A stretch of 49,792 nt of DNA from a bacterium (GTDB lineage Bacteria; Bacteroidota; Bacteroidia; NS11-12g; UBA955). The stretch lies in NCBI GenBank assembly GCA_029945665.1, contig JAQSCZ010000015.1, forward strand, positions 1 to 49,792, given 5' to 3'. The notes beneath the pieces are model-generated. The model made no database searches. It had not been told where the DNA came from and worked only from the letters and a program-made list of their open reading frames with translations. Shown piece after piece: positions 8,691-16,919 of the stretch (position 1 is its first letter; every line of letters starts with the position of its first letter). Position numbers and translations under genes: made by a program.

Positions 8691-8946
8691 ATGCACTTAT
8701 TTCAGATAAAGCGTGTCTTAAACCAAAAAGTTAAGTTAATATAAAGTCACACAGAGGAAACCAAGAAACCCTTTTAAAATAAATTGCTTGATTTAACAAA
8801 CTGAGGTCTTTTTGATTGTCTCACATGGATTTTACTTTGATTTAGTGGCTGCTATAATATAGTTATTTTTTTCATAGAGATTAACACAATGCCAATATTG
8901 TTTCTCATGAAAATATATTATAAATTTGTAAAATAGCAAGAACGCA
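8691..8946. other. gene-free stretch before Uma2 gene
   Basis: I see no ORF or RNA here. A phrase near 8747-8771 (tcacacagaggaaaccaaga) resembles the decayed cacagaggaa-type repeats that often sit between genes in environmental genomes. No promoter box could be assigned with confidence. Confidence 0.4.
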
Positions 8947-9546
8947 ATGGAAGATGTTAATGAACCCATAATGGATTACAATGTGTTGGATCTTAACAAA
9001 ACCTATACCTATGCCGATTACATGCGTTGGATGTTCAAGGAACGCGTTGAATTAATAAAGGGCAAAATTGTAAAGATGAGTCCTGCTCCTAACAACAAAC
9101 ATCAGGAATTGTCTTTCAAATTAACAGGCCTGTTTTATAACTTATTTAACAAGCACTCTTGCAAGGTATATGCCGCACCTTTTGATGTTATATTACCTGT
9201 TTCTTCCCCAAAAAAAGACAGTACCATTGTGCAACCCGATTTATGCGTTGTTTGTGATTTATCTAAATTAGAAAGCCACGGATGCCATGGCGCTCCAGAT
9301 TTAATTATAGAGATTTTATCTCCGGGCAATTCAAAGCACGATTTAAATACGAAGTTTAAATTGTATGAAGAAAGTGGTGTAAAAGAATATTGGGTGGTAA
9401 ATCCTTTCAACGAAACGATTCATCTTTATGTGCTCGAAAATAATTTTTATAAAGGGTTACATCCATTTACTAAAGATGAGATTATTCAAAGCACGGTATT
9501 TTCCAATTTGAAAATATCTGTGAATTCGGTTTTTGATATGGTCTGA
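8947..9546 (+). CDS. Uma2-family endonuclease-like protein (DUF820)
   Basis: A 199-residue protein of the Uma2/DUF820 PD-(D/E)xK family, at the usual length. Visible motifs are the entry helix YADYMRWMFKERVELIKGKIVKM, then IVQPDLCVVCD (the catalytic PD aspartate), DLIIEILSPGN (catalytic Glu) and the downstream lysine region KFKLYEESGVKEYWVVNP. Members are predicted nucleases of unclear biological role and are often multicopy and horizontally spread. No partner gene is adjacent. The gene stands alone between a terminator and the decayed menE tail. Confidence 0.85.
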   Translation: MEDVNEPIMDYNVLDLNKTYTYADYMRWMFKERVELIKGKIVKMSPAPNNKHQELSFKLTGLFYNLFNKHSCKVYAAPFDVILPVSSPKKDSTIVQPDLCVVCDLSKLESHGCHGAPDLIIEILSPGNSKHDLNTKFKLYEESGVKEYWVVNPFNETIHLYVLENNFYKGLHPFTKDEIIQSTVFSNLKISVNSVFDMV

Positions 9547-9554
9547 AATTAGAA

Positions 9555-9683
9555 TCACTTAATTTTATCACTTGCATTTCTCTCAAATTTGGCTATCACC
9601 TCCATAGCTTTGGGGATGGCATGTGGATTTATAATTTGTTCTATAATCTCAATTATTTGTAAATTTAATGTTAGTAAATCAAA
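9555..9683 (-). pseudogene. decayed copy of the menE C-terminal tail
   Basis: Translated on the minus strand, this stretch has 42 sense codons and then TGA. It ends HAIPKAMEVIAKFERNASDK, then IK, which aligns with YAVPKEIRIIETFDRNASDK, then IVRF, at the end of the intact menE gene (13949-14911). Upstream residues EQIIN also align with LKSIN. At DNA level, positions 9561-9587 match 13961-13987 at 26 of 27 bases. An in-frame stop at 9684-9686 ends the similarity, and no ATP-binding part is present. It is a remnant of a second menE-like gene or of a duplicated menE end. Confidence 0.75.
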
Positions 9684-9780
9684 TTATAGATATGTCTTAA
9701 GTTATCAAATTATCATCTTTTTTAAATTAATATTTTAGTCATATTATTCTATTTGTTTTGATTCATAATTATTAACAACC

Positions 9781-12291
9781 ATGAAAAAAAATCAAATTCT
9801 TCTAATCGTTTTTCTATTTTCACTTAAAGTTAGTTTTTCAGTTAATTTGTCGGGGACGTATACTAATATATATGGCAATTCAGGCACAATCAGAAACTAT
9901 TATGGAAACAATGATATCATTAATGATATTGTTATTCAAAGTAAATGTATTTTGGTCCTAAAGTGCGGTATTTATAGAGTCTCTCCTAGAGTAAAAATTA
10001 CAATTGAACCAGGTGGTCAATTGTGTTTACATGATGCAATCCTTACCCAAACTGCAGATAATTTTAGTGGTAACTCAATAACACTAAATACTACCAATAA
10101 TTGGTTGGGAATAGAGGTTTTAGGGAATGACGATAGCAGTCATCAAGAATTGGTATGTCCTACTTCATTTTGTAATGGGGCTCCACAATCCATACAACTT
10201 AATGATGGGCCTCTATACAATCATGGTGTGATTATAATGTATAAATCGAAAATTCGTTACTCGGATTTTGGTGTTACGTTAGGTGGAAAAATATTGAAAA
10301 ACTCCCATTTTGGTTATTTAGCTTTTGGGCAATCTGGTGGCCAGATTTATACCTATTTGTCGGCATTTGAAAATAATTACTGGAGACATATTCTATTTGC
10401 TTCATATACTAAATCATTGAATAAAAGCATACTCATTAAAAATGAGTTTAATTATGAACAAGGGGTTGATCCCATATTAGGTCACCAACATCGCGATATT
10501 ATTGCATATGATAACTCATTCAAATATAATGTTGAAAAAAACATTTTCAATGTAAAGTCTATTTTTAATAATTTCTATGGAATAGAATTATTAGGGAGCT
10601 ACATGAGGATTAACGACAATATATTTAAATGGCATATAGTTGGCGTACTTTATAATTCGGCTTTTGGTAATTTTTTTACCAATGTACAAGTTATACATTA
10701 CAATACCTTTGATCAATGTCAGGTTGCAATCGATAATTGTGGCGGAGCACGATTGAGAGTTGAAAAGAATCCCGCTATAAAATCATGCGGCTTTATAAGA
10801 TATAGCACAATTGCTCGTTCCTCAGGAGCACCAATTTTCACACATTTTAATTCGAGCCCGTATCCTGTTTATAGCGGATTTACAAGCAGTGATAATGGGA
10901 CCGTGGGAATATATAATGGTTCAGGTGGGTATAATTTACAATGCAATGGCAATTCATTCACAACTAAACCAGTAATACTTAACATAAAAAAAGATGCCTC
11001 AATAATTACATGGAAATCAGGAGCTTTAAGTTCTTTGTTTATGGGTAATACCTTGAATAGTTCAGTATCAGGTTTTAGGAGTATTGAAAATAATTTGGGC
11101 TTTAAAATAGGATGCAATACGTTTAAAACATCAAGGTTTAATGATATTTTAAATGACGCCAATGGATTCGTTAGCACCCAAGGAAGCAGTATGTCGCCAA
11201 CTGGTAATGTTCATTCGAAAAGGCAATCTGTTTATGATATTAATAATCTAAATTCTTTTTATTCTGGTGCTATTTTGCCGACTTTAAAATGGAAGTATTA
11301 TTTTAAAAACGTTACCGATCAAACGCCTCAATATATATCAAGTAATACAGTTAACAAAATTGTGGTAAATACTAATTCGGGTAATTGTGGTGTGAATTTC
11401 GTAGATAATTTTACATCTGGATGCGGTGGTCGACTACTTGGCATTTTGCCATTTCAAATGACAAGCTATACGGCAATAAAAAGTGAATTGACAAGCATAT
11501 TGGTTGGAGGTATAGATACATCAGAAGAAGATGAATACAATGATATAAATTTGAGATATGATTTATCAATGATGGATATGGTTGACCACTTTATATTGAA
11601 TGGAATCGCTTATGGACATGATGTAAGTGACAGTATTAAGCAGTTTCTAATTGCTCACAATACTATTAATAGCAAAGTGTATATGGTTGATTGGTATCTT
11701 TCTAAAGACTCTTTCAATAAGGCGAATGATTTAATGGATACACTAATGGCAAATTATACAACAAATGATTTTATAAAAGATTTTGTAGAGTTTAAGTCAT
11801 TGACAAGCCTTTGTATACAAGCTGACTCGACACTTACTTTCCTATTCAATCATTTTAATGACTTCAAAGATATTGCAGATTCGTTGGGTTATTTTAGCAG
11901 ATCAGCATTAGGGATAGCTCAGTTTATTGCCAATTCTGATTCAACCAATACTTATTTTCAAAATAAATTTTATTTTGCGTATCTTCCTGATGTGACAGAT
12001 TCAATCACTACTGATACCTTAATTAGAGAAACTATAAATGTATATCCTGTTCCATTTACAAGTTCGGTTACTGTCGATATAATTAATTATTTATCGACCA
12101 TTAGGACTTTTAATGTGGTGTTGAAAGATATAGATGGCACTCAGTTGTTTTCATATTCGCCGTTTGTTGTAAATGCAAATACATCTAATAATTTTACTGA
12201 TATCACTGTCTCCTCACTAGGAACTGGATTATATATACTCCAAGTTTTTGAGAATGGGGTAATGATAGATGTGCGTTTAATTAATAAATAG
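9781..12291 (+). CDS. type IX secreted protein with parallel beta-helix-like body
   Basis: An 836-residue secreted protein. The signal peptide covers about residues 1-20 (MKKNQILLIVFLFSLKVSFS). The body to about residue 550 has many short Asn/Gly-rich strands with repeated phrases such as SKIRYSDFGV, ENNYWRHI and NIFNVKSIFNNFYGIEL, typical of right-handed beta-helix proteins. A more helical part follows at about 560-740. The last 85 residues (INVYPVPFTSSVTVDI to GLYILQVFENGVMIDVRLI) are a type A type IX sorting domain, which directs export across the outer membrane. The ligand or activity is unknown. The next gene begins 22 bases downstream and is also type IX cargo. Confidence 0.75.
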   Translation: MKKNQILLIVFLFSLKVSFSVNLSGTYTNIYGNSGTIRNYYGNNDIINDIVIQSKCILVLKCGIYRVSPRVKITIEPGGQLCLHDAILTQTADNFSGNSITLNTTNNWLGIEVLGNDDSSHQELVCPTSFCNGAPQSIQLNDGPLYNHGVIIMYKSKIRYSDFGVTLGGKILKNSHFGYLAFGQSGGQIYTYLSAFENNYWRHILFASYTKSLNKSILIKNEFNYEQGVDPILGHQHRDIIAYDNSFKYNVEKNIFNVKSIFNNFYGIELLGSYMRINDNIFKWHIVGVLYNSAFGNFFTNVQVIHYNTFDQCQVAIDNCGGARLRVEKNPAIKSCGFIRYSTIARSSGAPIFTHFNSSPYPVYSGFTSSDNGTVGIYNGSGGYNLQCNGNSFTTKPVILNIKKDASIITWKSGALSSLFMGNTLNSSVSGFRSIENNLGFKIGCNTFKTSRFNDILNDANGFVSTQGSSMSPTGNVHSKRQSVYDINNLNSFYSGAILPTLKWKYYFKNVTDQTPQYISSNTVNKIVVNTNSGNCGVNFVDNFTSGCGGRLLGILPFQMTSYTAIKSELTSILVGGIDTSEEDEYNDINLRYDLSMMDMVDHFILNGIAYGHDVSDSIKQFLIAHNTINSKVYMVDWYLSKDSFNKANDLMDTLMANYTTNDFIKDFVEFKSLTSLCIQADSTLTFLFNHFNDFKDIADSLGYFSRSALGIAQFIANSDSTNTYFQNKFYFAYLPDVTDSITTDTLIRETINVYPVPFTSSVTVDIINYLSTIRTFNVVLKDIDGTQLFSYSPFVVNANTSNNFTDITVSSLGTGLYILQVFENGVMIDVRLINK

Positions 12292-12313
12292 TAAATTTGT
12301 ATTTTAGGTTCAA

Positions 12314-13897
12314 ATGTTAAAGGTTATTTATTTTATTTTATTTTCTGTTTTGGCTTTTGTTGCAAGGGCCCAGGATTTTAATATAACTGCACATTTTCAA
12401 GGGGCAAGTGACCAACCCTTAGTTGGCCGATTGAGTGATTCTTCATTGGTATGCTTAACCTTTACACAATATCTAACTTCCAGCAATGTATATGATAGTT
12501 TGGAGTGTGTTATATCGAGGCTAAATGCAAGAGGACAACTGCTGTATTATAGCAAAATGCTATTACCTTCCAATATGGAATTGTTAATAAATGATATGAC
12601 GGTAAGTGGAGATAGAATATTTTTGGCAGGCTTTATTCGAAATAAAGTTACGGATAAATTTTCAGCGTTTATAATGCGATTAAACGAATGTTTGGAAGTA
12701 GAAAAGTATAACATTTATAATTTAAAAAATGGTGGAAATCCTTATTTCAATAAGTTATTTGCTTTCTCTGATAGTGCAATTTTAGTTCTCGGGAATTATT
12801 TTATACAGTCGGATACCACCTTTTTAACAGTTTTTAAAATGGATCATGATTTTGGTGTTAAATGGTTCACTAGTTTAATGGGCTTTAGTAGCGATGTTGC
12901 TGTTGCCAATAATCATATACACCTGTGGGGATATGGATATTATCCAGAAAAAATAAATAGCGCAATTGCTGAATTAAAGTTAAACTATGCAATTCTAGAT
13001 TTTTCGGGTAAGGTAAAGAGCCAATATGTAAAAAACGAGCATGAGGATTTTTTTATAAGCATAGGTAAAAGTATCGTTGCATCTGCCAATAGTGCTTTTT
13101 TGTTGGCAAACGAGGGCTTAACGGAATCTGGGTCCTCCATTAATATCTTAAAAAAAATAAGAACAGATGGTACTGTTTTAAAAACTGTTCAACTCAATGA
13201 TAATAATATCGAAGAGGGCTGTGGTAGTATTTGTAGAATCAATGATAATAGATATATAGTAATTGGAGTTAAGCAGTTAGATTTTGAGCATATATGGGAA
13301 AAAGTTTATTTAGTAGATTCTAATTTGAATGTGATTAGGAAGAAGCAATTATTGCCTAATTATCCTCTAGTTGAATTGTGTGGAGTGAGGCAACCTATTC
13401 CATTTCATAATGGGTCTTTGCTTTATGGACGCACCCAAACCAAAACAACAGGTGTAATTTACAAAGGCACATTATATAAAATAGATACCTTCTTAAATGT
13501 AATGCCATTGCCATCGTTAATAGGCTATTCAGATAGTTTATGTCCTCATCCACCAGTATCAGGCAGTGTATGGGTATTGCCTATAGCAGATACTATTTGG
13601 TTGGATGATTTAGCACTCAGAAACAATATTAAGTTGCGCATTGAATCTAAAGTAAATGAAAATGAAAATATAATTATCTTTCCTAATCCGAGCAAAGGGT
13701 TGTTTACATTAACTTTTAGTCAGCCTTTAACAGGTTCACTTAGGCTTTATAATGCTGTTGGTCAAGTAGTATACTCAACTTCATTTAATACTCAAAATCA
13801 GCTTGAAGTTTTACTTGAAAATCAAGTGGCAGGTGTTTATTATGCACAAGTTCAAACTACCTCAAGAACCATTTTTAAGAAAATAATTTTTGAATAA
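12314..13897 (+). CDS. type IX secreted protein, probable beta-propeller
   Basis: A 527-residue protein with a signal peptide (MLKVIYFILFSVLAFVARAQ). The central part repeats the pattern of a short hydrophobic strand followed by a small motif (for example RIFLAGFIRNKVTDKFSAFI, SAILVLGNYFIQSDTTFLTV, IHLWGYGYYPEKINSAI), as in surface beta-propellers. The C-terminus from about residue 450 (IIIFPNPSKGLFTLTFSQP to AGVYYAQVQTTSRTIFKKI) is a clear type A type IX sorting domain. It probably forms a two-gene unit with the upstream cargo gene. No catalytic motif is seen. Confidence 0.75.
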   Translation: MLKVIYFILFSVLAFVARAQDFNITAHFQGASDQPLVGRLSDSSLVCLTFTQYLTSSNVYDSLECVISRLNARGQLLYYSKMLLPSNMELLINDMTVSGDRIFLAGFIRNKVTDKFSAFIMRLNECLEVEKYNIYNLKNGGNPYFNKLFAFSDSAILVLGNYFIQSDTTFLTVFKMDHDFGVKWFTSLMGFSSDVAVANNHIHLWGYGYYPEKINSAIAELKLNYAILDFSGKVKSQYVKNEHEDFFISIGKSIVASANSAFLLANEGLTESGSSINILKKIRTDGTVLKTVQLNDNNIEEGCGSICRINDNRYIVIGVKQLDFEHIWEKVYLVDSNLNVIRKKQLLPNYPLVELCGVRQPIPFHNGSLLYGRTQTKTTGVIYKGTLYKIDTFLNVMPLPSLIGYSDSLCPHPPVSGSVWVLPIADTIWLDDLALRNNIKLRIESKVNENENIIIFPNPSKGLFTLTFSQPLTGSLRLYNAVGQVVYSTSFNTQNQLEVLLENQVAGVYYAQVQTTSRTIFKKIIFE

Positions 13898-13948
13898 TAA
13901 GCTGGTGATTAATACATAGATTAATTTTTAGCCATTCTGTTGCCTGGT

Positions 13949-14911
13949 TTAGAAACGAACAATTTTATCACTTGCATTTCTGTCAAAGGTCTCTATGATT
14001 CTAATTTCTTTAGGAACGGCGTAGGTATTAATTGATTTCAGAAAGTTTAAATCTGATAAATTGTATTCAAAGTTTTTCTCGGCAATCAAAATTAATTTAT
14101 GGCCCAATGCTTCGTCCTTTTCACTCGAAATAATAAACGCGTTCTGTGGATTTAGTTTTTCTTTTATCGCTTTTTCAATTAGTTCAGGTTGTATTTTTAC
14201 ACCACCTGTATTGATAATGAAATCGGCCCGGCCTGTAATCTCAAAATCGCCATTGGATTGCAATTGAATAAGGTCTGTTGTATGCAATGCATCCAACTCA
14301 AATGGCAATTGTATAACAGCACAATTATTTTCATCCATGCTTATTTTCACATCGCTAAATGGTGTAAAATAGGTCGATGCGTGTAGTCCGTTTATAGCCC
14401 GCAATGCAATGTGAGAGTAAGTTTCCGTCATGCCATAGGAATGGTAGAAAATAGTGCTCTCGAAATATTGTGATGTTAATTTATTTTCTAAAGCAGGTGA
14501 TAATTCTCCGCCACCAATGATAACCGCTCTTACTTTTTTGAAATGTTCAGTGCTTACTTCATCATTTAAAATATAAAACAATTGATAAGGTGTTAATGAA
14601 ACAATACTTGCATTTCTTTCGTCTAAAAATGGATTGGCCATCGGCTCTAATATTTCAACAGGTATTTGCCATTCCAAGGCGCGTACTAGCATCATTAAAC
14701 CACCAACTTTGTTACAGGGAATACAACATAGCAAAGTGTCTTCGGCAGTGGGCTGTATAATACTGGCCGTATGGGCGGCACTCCATTGCATAATTCTTTT
14801 TTGTAGTTCAATGGCTTTTGGAATCCCTGTGCTGCCCGAGGTAGTTATTGTAAAAGTGGTGTCGCCTTTTTGCCATTGCGCGATAAAATGTTTGGCGATA
14901 TCGCTGTTCAT
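13949..14911 (-). CDS. menE: MenE-like acyl-CoA ligase (o-succinylbenzoate-CoA ligase)
   Basis: A 320-residue member of the AMP-forming adenylation enzymes. The ATP-binding loop TTSGSTGIPKAIEL is at about residues 23-36, the adenine motif YHSYGMTE at about 155-162 and the hinge GRADFIINTGGVKIQPELIE at about 227-246. The C-terminal lysine loop RNASDKI lies at the very end. It is shorter than typical 450-500 residue ligases and resembles the compact MenE versions of Bacteroidota, which work in menaquinone synthesis. No other men genes are in the window, so the substrate is inferred. Its ATG overlaps the stop of the upstream gene (TAATG). A decayed copy of its tail lies 4.4 kb away. Confidence 0.8.
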   Translation of the reverse strand: MNSDIAKHFIAQWQKGDTTFTITTSGSTGIPKAIELQKRIMQWSAAHTASIIQPTAEDTLLCCIPCNKVGGLMMLVRALEWQIPVEILEPMANPFLDERNASIVSLTPYQLFYILNDEVSTEHFKKVRAVIIGGGELSPALENKLTSQYFESTIFYHSYGMTETYSHIALRAINGLHASTYFTPFSDVKISMDENNCAVIQLPFELDALHTTDLIQLQSNGDFEITGRADFIINTGGVKIQPELIEKAIKEKLNPQNAFIISSEKDEALGHKLILIAEKNFEYNLSDLNFLKSINTYAVPKEIRIIETFDRNASDKIVRF

Positions 14912-16179
14912 TACAACCTTATAAATTTATCTACGGCAGTAAGAAAGGCGTCAATCTCTGTTTGGTTATTGTAAATATGCGTTGAGATTCTCAAACAATT
15001 GATGTTGTTCTCTGCCACATACCGGGTGGTTATATGCTGTTCGTTGCAATGGATTTGCAGTTTGGTCATTTCTCTGTCCTTAATTTTAAAAGAAACTTGT
15101 GCCCCTCTGGATATAGCCTCTGTTGGGGTTAACATTTCAAGATTAGAACTCAATTTTATTAAATTTTCTTGCAAATAAGTGGCCAAGGCGCGCACTCTTT
15201 TCTCAATGAATGCTTTGCCTATTTGATTCTGAAATTCAATGGCCTTGGTAATGCCTTTGAACATAGAATAGTTCTGAGTTCCATAGAAATATCTATGACC
15301 ATTTTCAGCATAACCATTTAAAATTGGCGGCTTGCTTAACATGTCCCAGCCTGTATCTACACCACCACCACCATAGTATGCTTGGATTTGATTCCGTTTG
15401 GCTTCAGAAACATATAAAAATCCCGTGCCTTTCGGTCCACACATCCATTTGTGACAACAACTAATATATACATCGCATCCAAGGTCTTTTAAGTCTGTAA
15501 CCAACATGCCCGGTGGATGTGCGCCATCTATAATGCTCCAAATATTGTTTTGTTTAGCTAGCTCGCAAATGGCTTTAACAGGCAATATTTGGCCAATTGT
15601 GCATGGTATGTGGGGTACACTAATGACCTTTGTTTTTTTTGTAATCGCGTTTTTTATATTGGTCAAAGTTTCATCGGCTGTTTTTCCCAAATTAATCACT
15701 GTGATAACCACCCCATCTAATTTGGCTCTGTTAAGCCATGGCACTGCGTGACCAACATGTTCATGGTTGGTCATTATAACTTCATCGCCTTTGGTTAAAG
15801 GAAGGCCCCAGCAGGCAATGTTTATGCCTTCTGTTACATTGCGGGTTAAACTGATTTCTGTGTGTTTGGTATTTAAAAACTCAGCAAGCGCCTCAATTGC
15901 TAATTCATCATGACCACCATATCTGCCTGTGGTATCAACATCTAACATGTCGTTTTGAACTTCATGGATAACACCATATGGAGAAGGACCCAAGGTACCA
16001 TTGTTTAAAAAAATTCTATCTTTACTTAATGGGAACTGCTCTCTTACCAATTTCCAATAAGCTTCATCATCTGTATTGTTTATTGGAAGGGGTGCTGCAC
16101 TATGGGCTAAATTTGGAGTAAATGCCACTGCACCTGCCAATAATGCGCCTTGTTTTAAGAAATCTCTTCTGTTGGCCAT
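14911..16179 (-). CDS. Tat-exported class V aminotransferase-fold PLP enzyme
   Basis: A 422-residue PLP enzyme of the class V (NifS/CsdA-like) fold. The N-terminus MANRRDFLKQGALLAGAVAF has the twin-arginine motif RRDFLK, so it should be exported folded. Further on are FLNNGTLGPSP, the PLP-ring aspartate in IIDGAHPPGM (about 218) and the Schiff-base lysine in CCHKWMCGPKGTGFL (about 240-250). The C-terminus YVAENNINCLRISTHIYNNQTEID is typical of isopenicillin-N epimerase-like members. The substrate cannot be told from sequence. It is translationally coupled to the MenE-like gene downstream. Confidence 0.85.
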   Translation of the reverse strand: MANRRDFLKQGALLAGAVAFTPNLAHSAAPLPINNTDDEAYWKLVREQFPLSKDRIFLNNGTLGPSPYGVIHEVQNDMLDVDTTGRYGGHDELAIEALAEFLNTKHTEISLTRNVTEGINIACWGLPLTKGDEVIMTNHEHVGHAVPWLNRAKLDGVVITVINLGKTADETLTNIKNAITKKTKVISVPHIPCTIGQILPVKAICELAKQNNIWSIIDGAHPPGMLVTDLKDLGCDVYISCCHKWMCGPKGTGFLYVSEAKRNQIQAYYGGGGVDTGWDMLSKPPILNGYAENGHRYFYGTQNYSMFKGITKAIEFQNQIGKAFIEKRVRALATYLQENLIKLSSNLEMLTPTEAISRGAQVSFKIKDREMTKLQIHCNEQHITTRYVAENNINCLRISTHIYNNQTEIDAFLTAVDKFIRL

Positions 16180-16233
16180 AATGTTGGCTAAATAACAGAA
16201 AAAGGATGGGAATTCAAAATGCGATTTGATGTA

Positions 16234-16746
16234 CTAAAGAGTCTTGTCAATTATTTCAAGATCAAAAATGTCTTTCATTTTCTTTGCAGTTTCTATAGCA
16301 TCATTTTTATTGGTTGTTAGACTAAATACTTTTTTGCGATTTTCATTGTAAACAACAGATATTTCATAAAAGTCTATACTGTCGGATTGTATATCGTCAT
16401 CGGGGTGCCCATTTGTATAAGCGGCGTCAAAAATCAGGATATAGCTTAGATTAACTGGTATTGGCTCACTGGTTTTTGCGAATCTTAAATTAAAAATTGT
16501 TGCATACTCACTCCATACCTTGGTTGAGGTATTGACAGATAGCCCCATATAACCGAAAATGAGAAAAATTGCGCCAATAAAAACAATGGTGCCAATTAGA
16601 TATAGATAAAGCGCAAACAACAAGCTGGCTTCGCTTATTTGTGTACCTAAATAATACAGAATGAGGGCCCCAAAAAAACCAGTTACTAGGCCTGCCCCTC
16701 TTGCAGTTGGAGTTGAAAAAGACCTCACTCTGAAATAGAAAATCAT
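16234..16746 (-). CDS. hypothetical protein with two membrane helices
   Basis: A 170-residue protein I do not recognise. Two hydrophobic helices (about residues 18-36, GLVTGFFGALILYYLG, and about 43-68, LFALYLYLIGTIVFIGAIFL) are followed by a soluble part of about 100 residues. That part alternates strands and ends in a lysine-rich helix, and might be a PH-like or DUF-type cytoplasmic domain. It lies between a PLP enzyme and the tandem SUMF1 gene on the same strand, but gaps of 54 and 173 bases make co-transcription uncertain. Confidence 0.6.
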   Translation of the reverse strand: MIFYFRVRSFSTPTARGAGLVTGFFGALILYYLGTQISEASLLFALYLYLIGTIVFIGAIFLIFGYMGLSVNTSTKVWSEYATIFNLRFAKTSEPIPVNLSYILIFDAAYTNGHPDDDIQSDSIDFYEISVVYNENRKKVFSLTTNKNDAIETAKKMKDIFDLEIIDKTL

Positions 16747-16882
16747 TTAAATGTTTGAAATTATTGATTTCAATGATAAATTAATTTTATTAAATGGCCA
16801 TTAGAAAAACTTCCAAATTTTAATCAGGGCAAAATTCGAAATGTTGTTATACAAGCATATTTTATATCTTTCCTATTGAATT

Positions 16883-16912
16883 TTGCCAATTGCCAACTTT
16901 TAATTGCCAACT
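16883..16912. repeat. TTGCCAA repeat cluster (copy 1)
   Basis: TTGCCAATTGCCAACT is followed at once by a third TTGCCAACT. It lies in the gap between two minus-strand genes. The same unit recurs near 25000, 34383 and 46916. Confidence 0.7.
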
Positions 16913-16919
16913 ATTCCCT

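Noticed and set aside
9561-13987. Attachment sites of an integrative element at the two menE ends
   Set aside because: The direct repeats are suggestive, but no integrase or mobility gene lies between them, and protein-level similarity extends beyond the 27-base match. Duplication and decay is the simpler reading for now.
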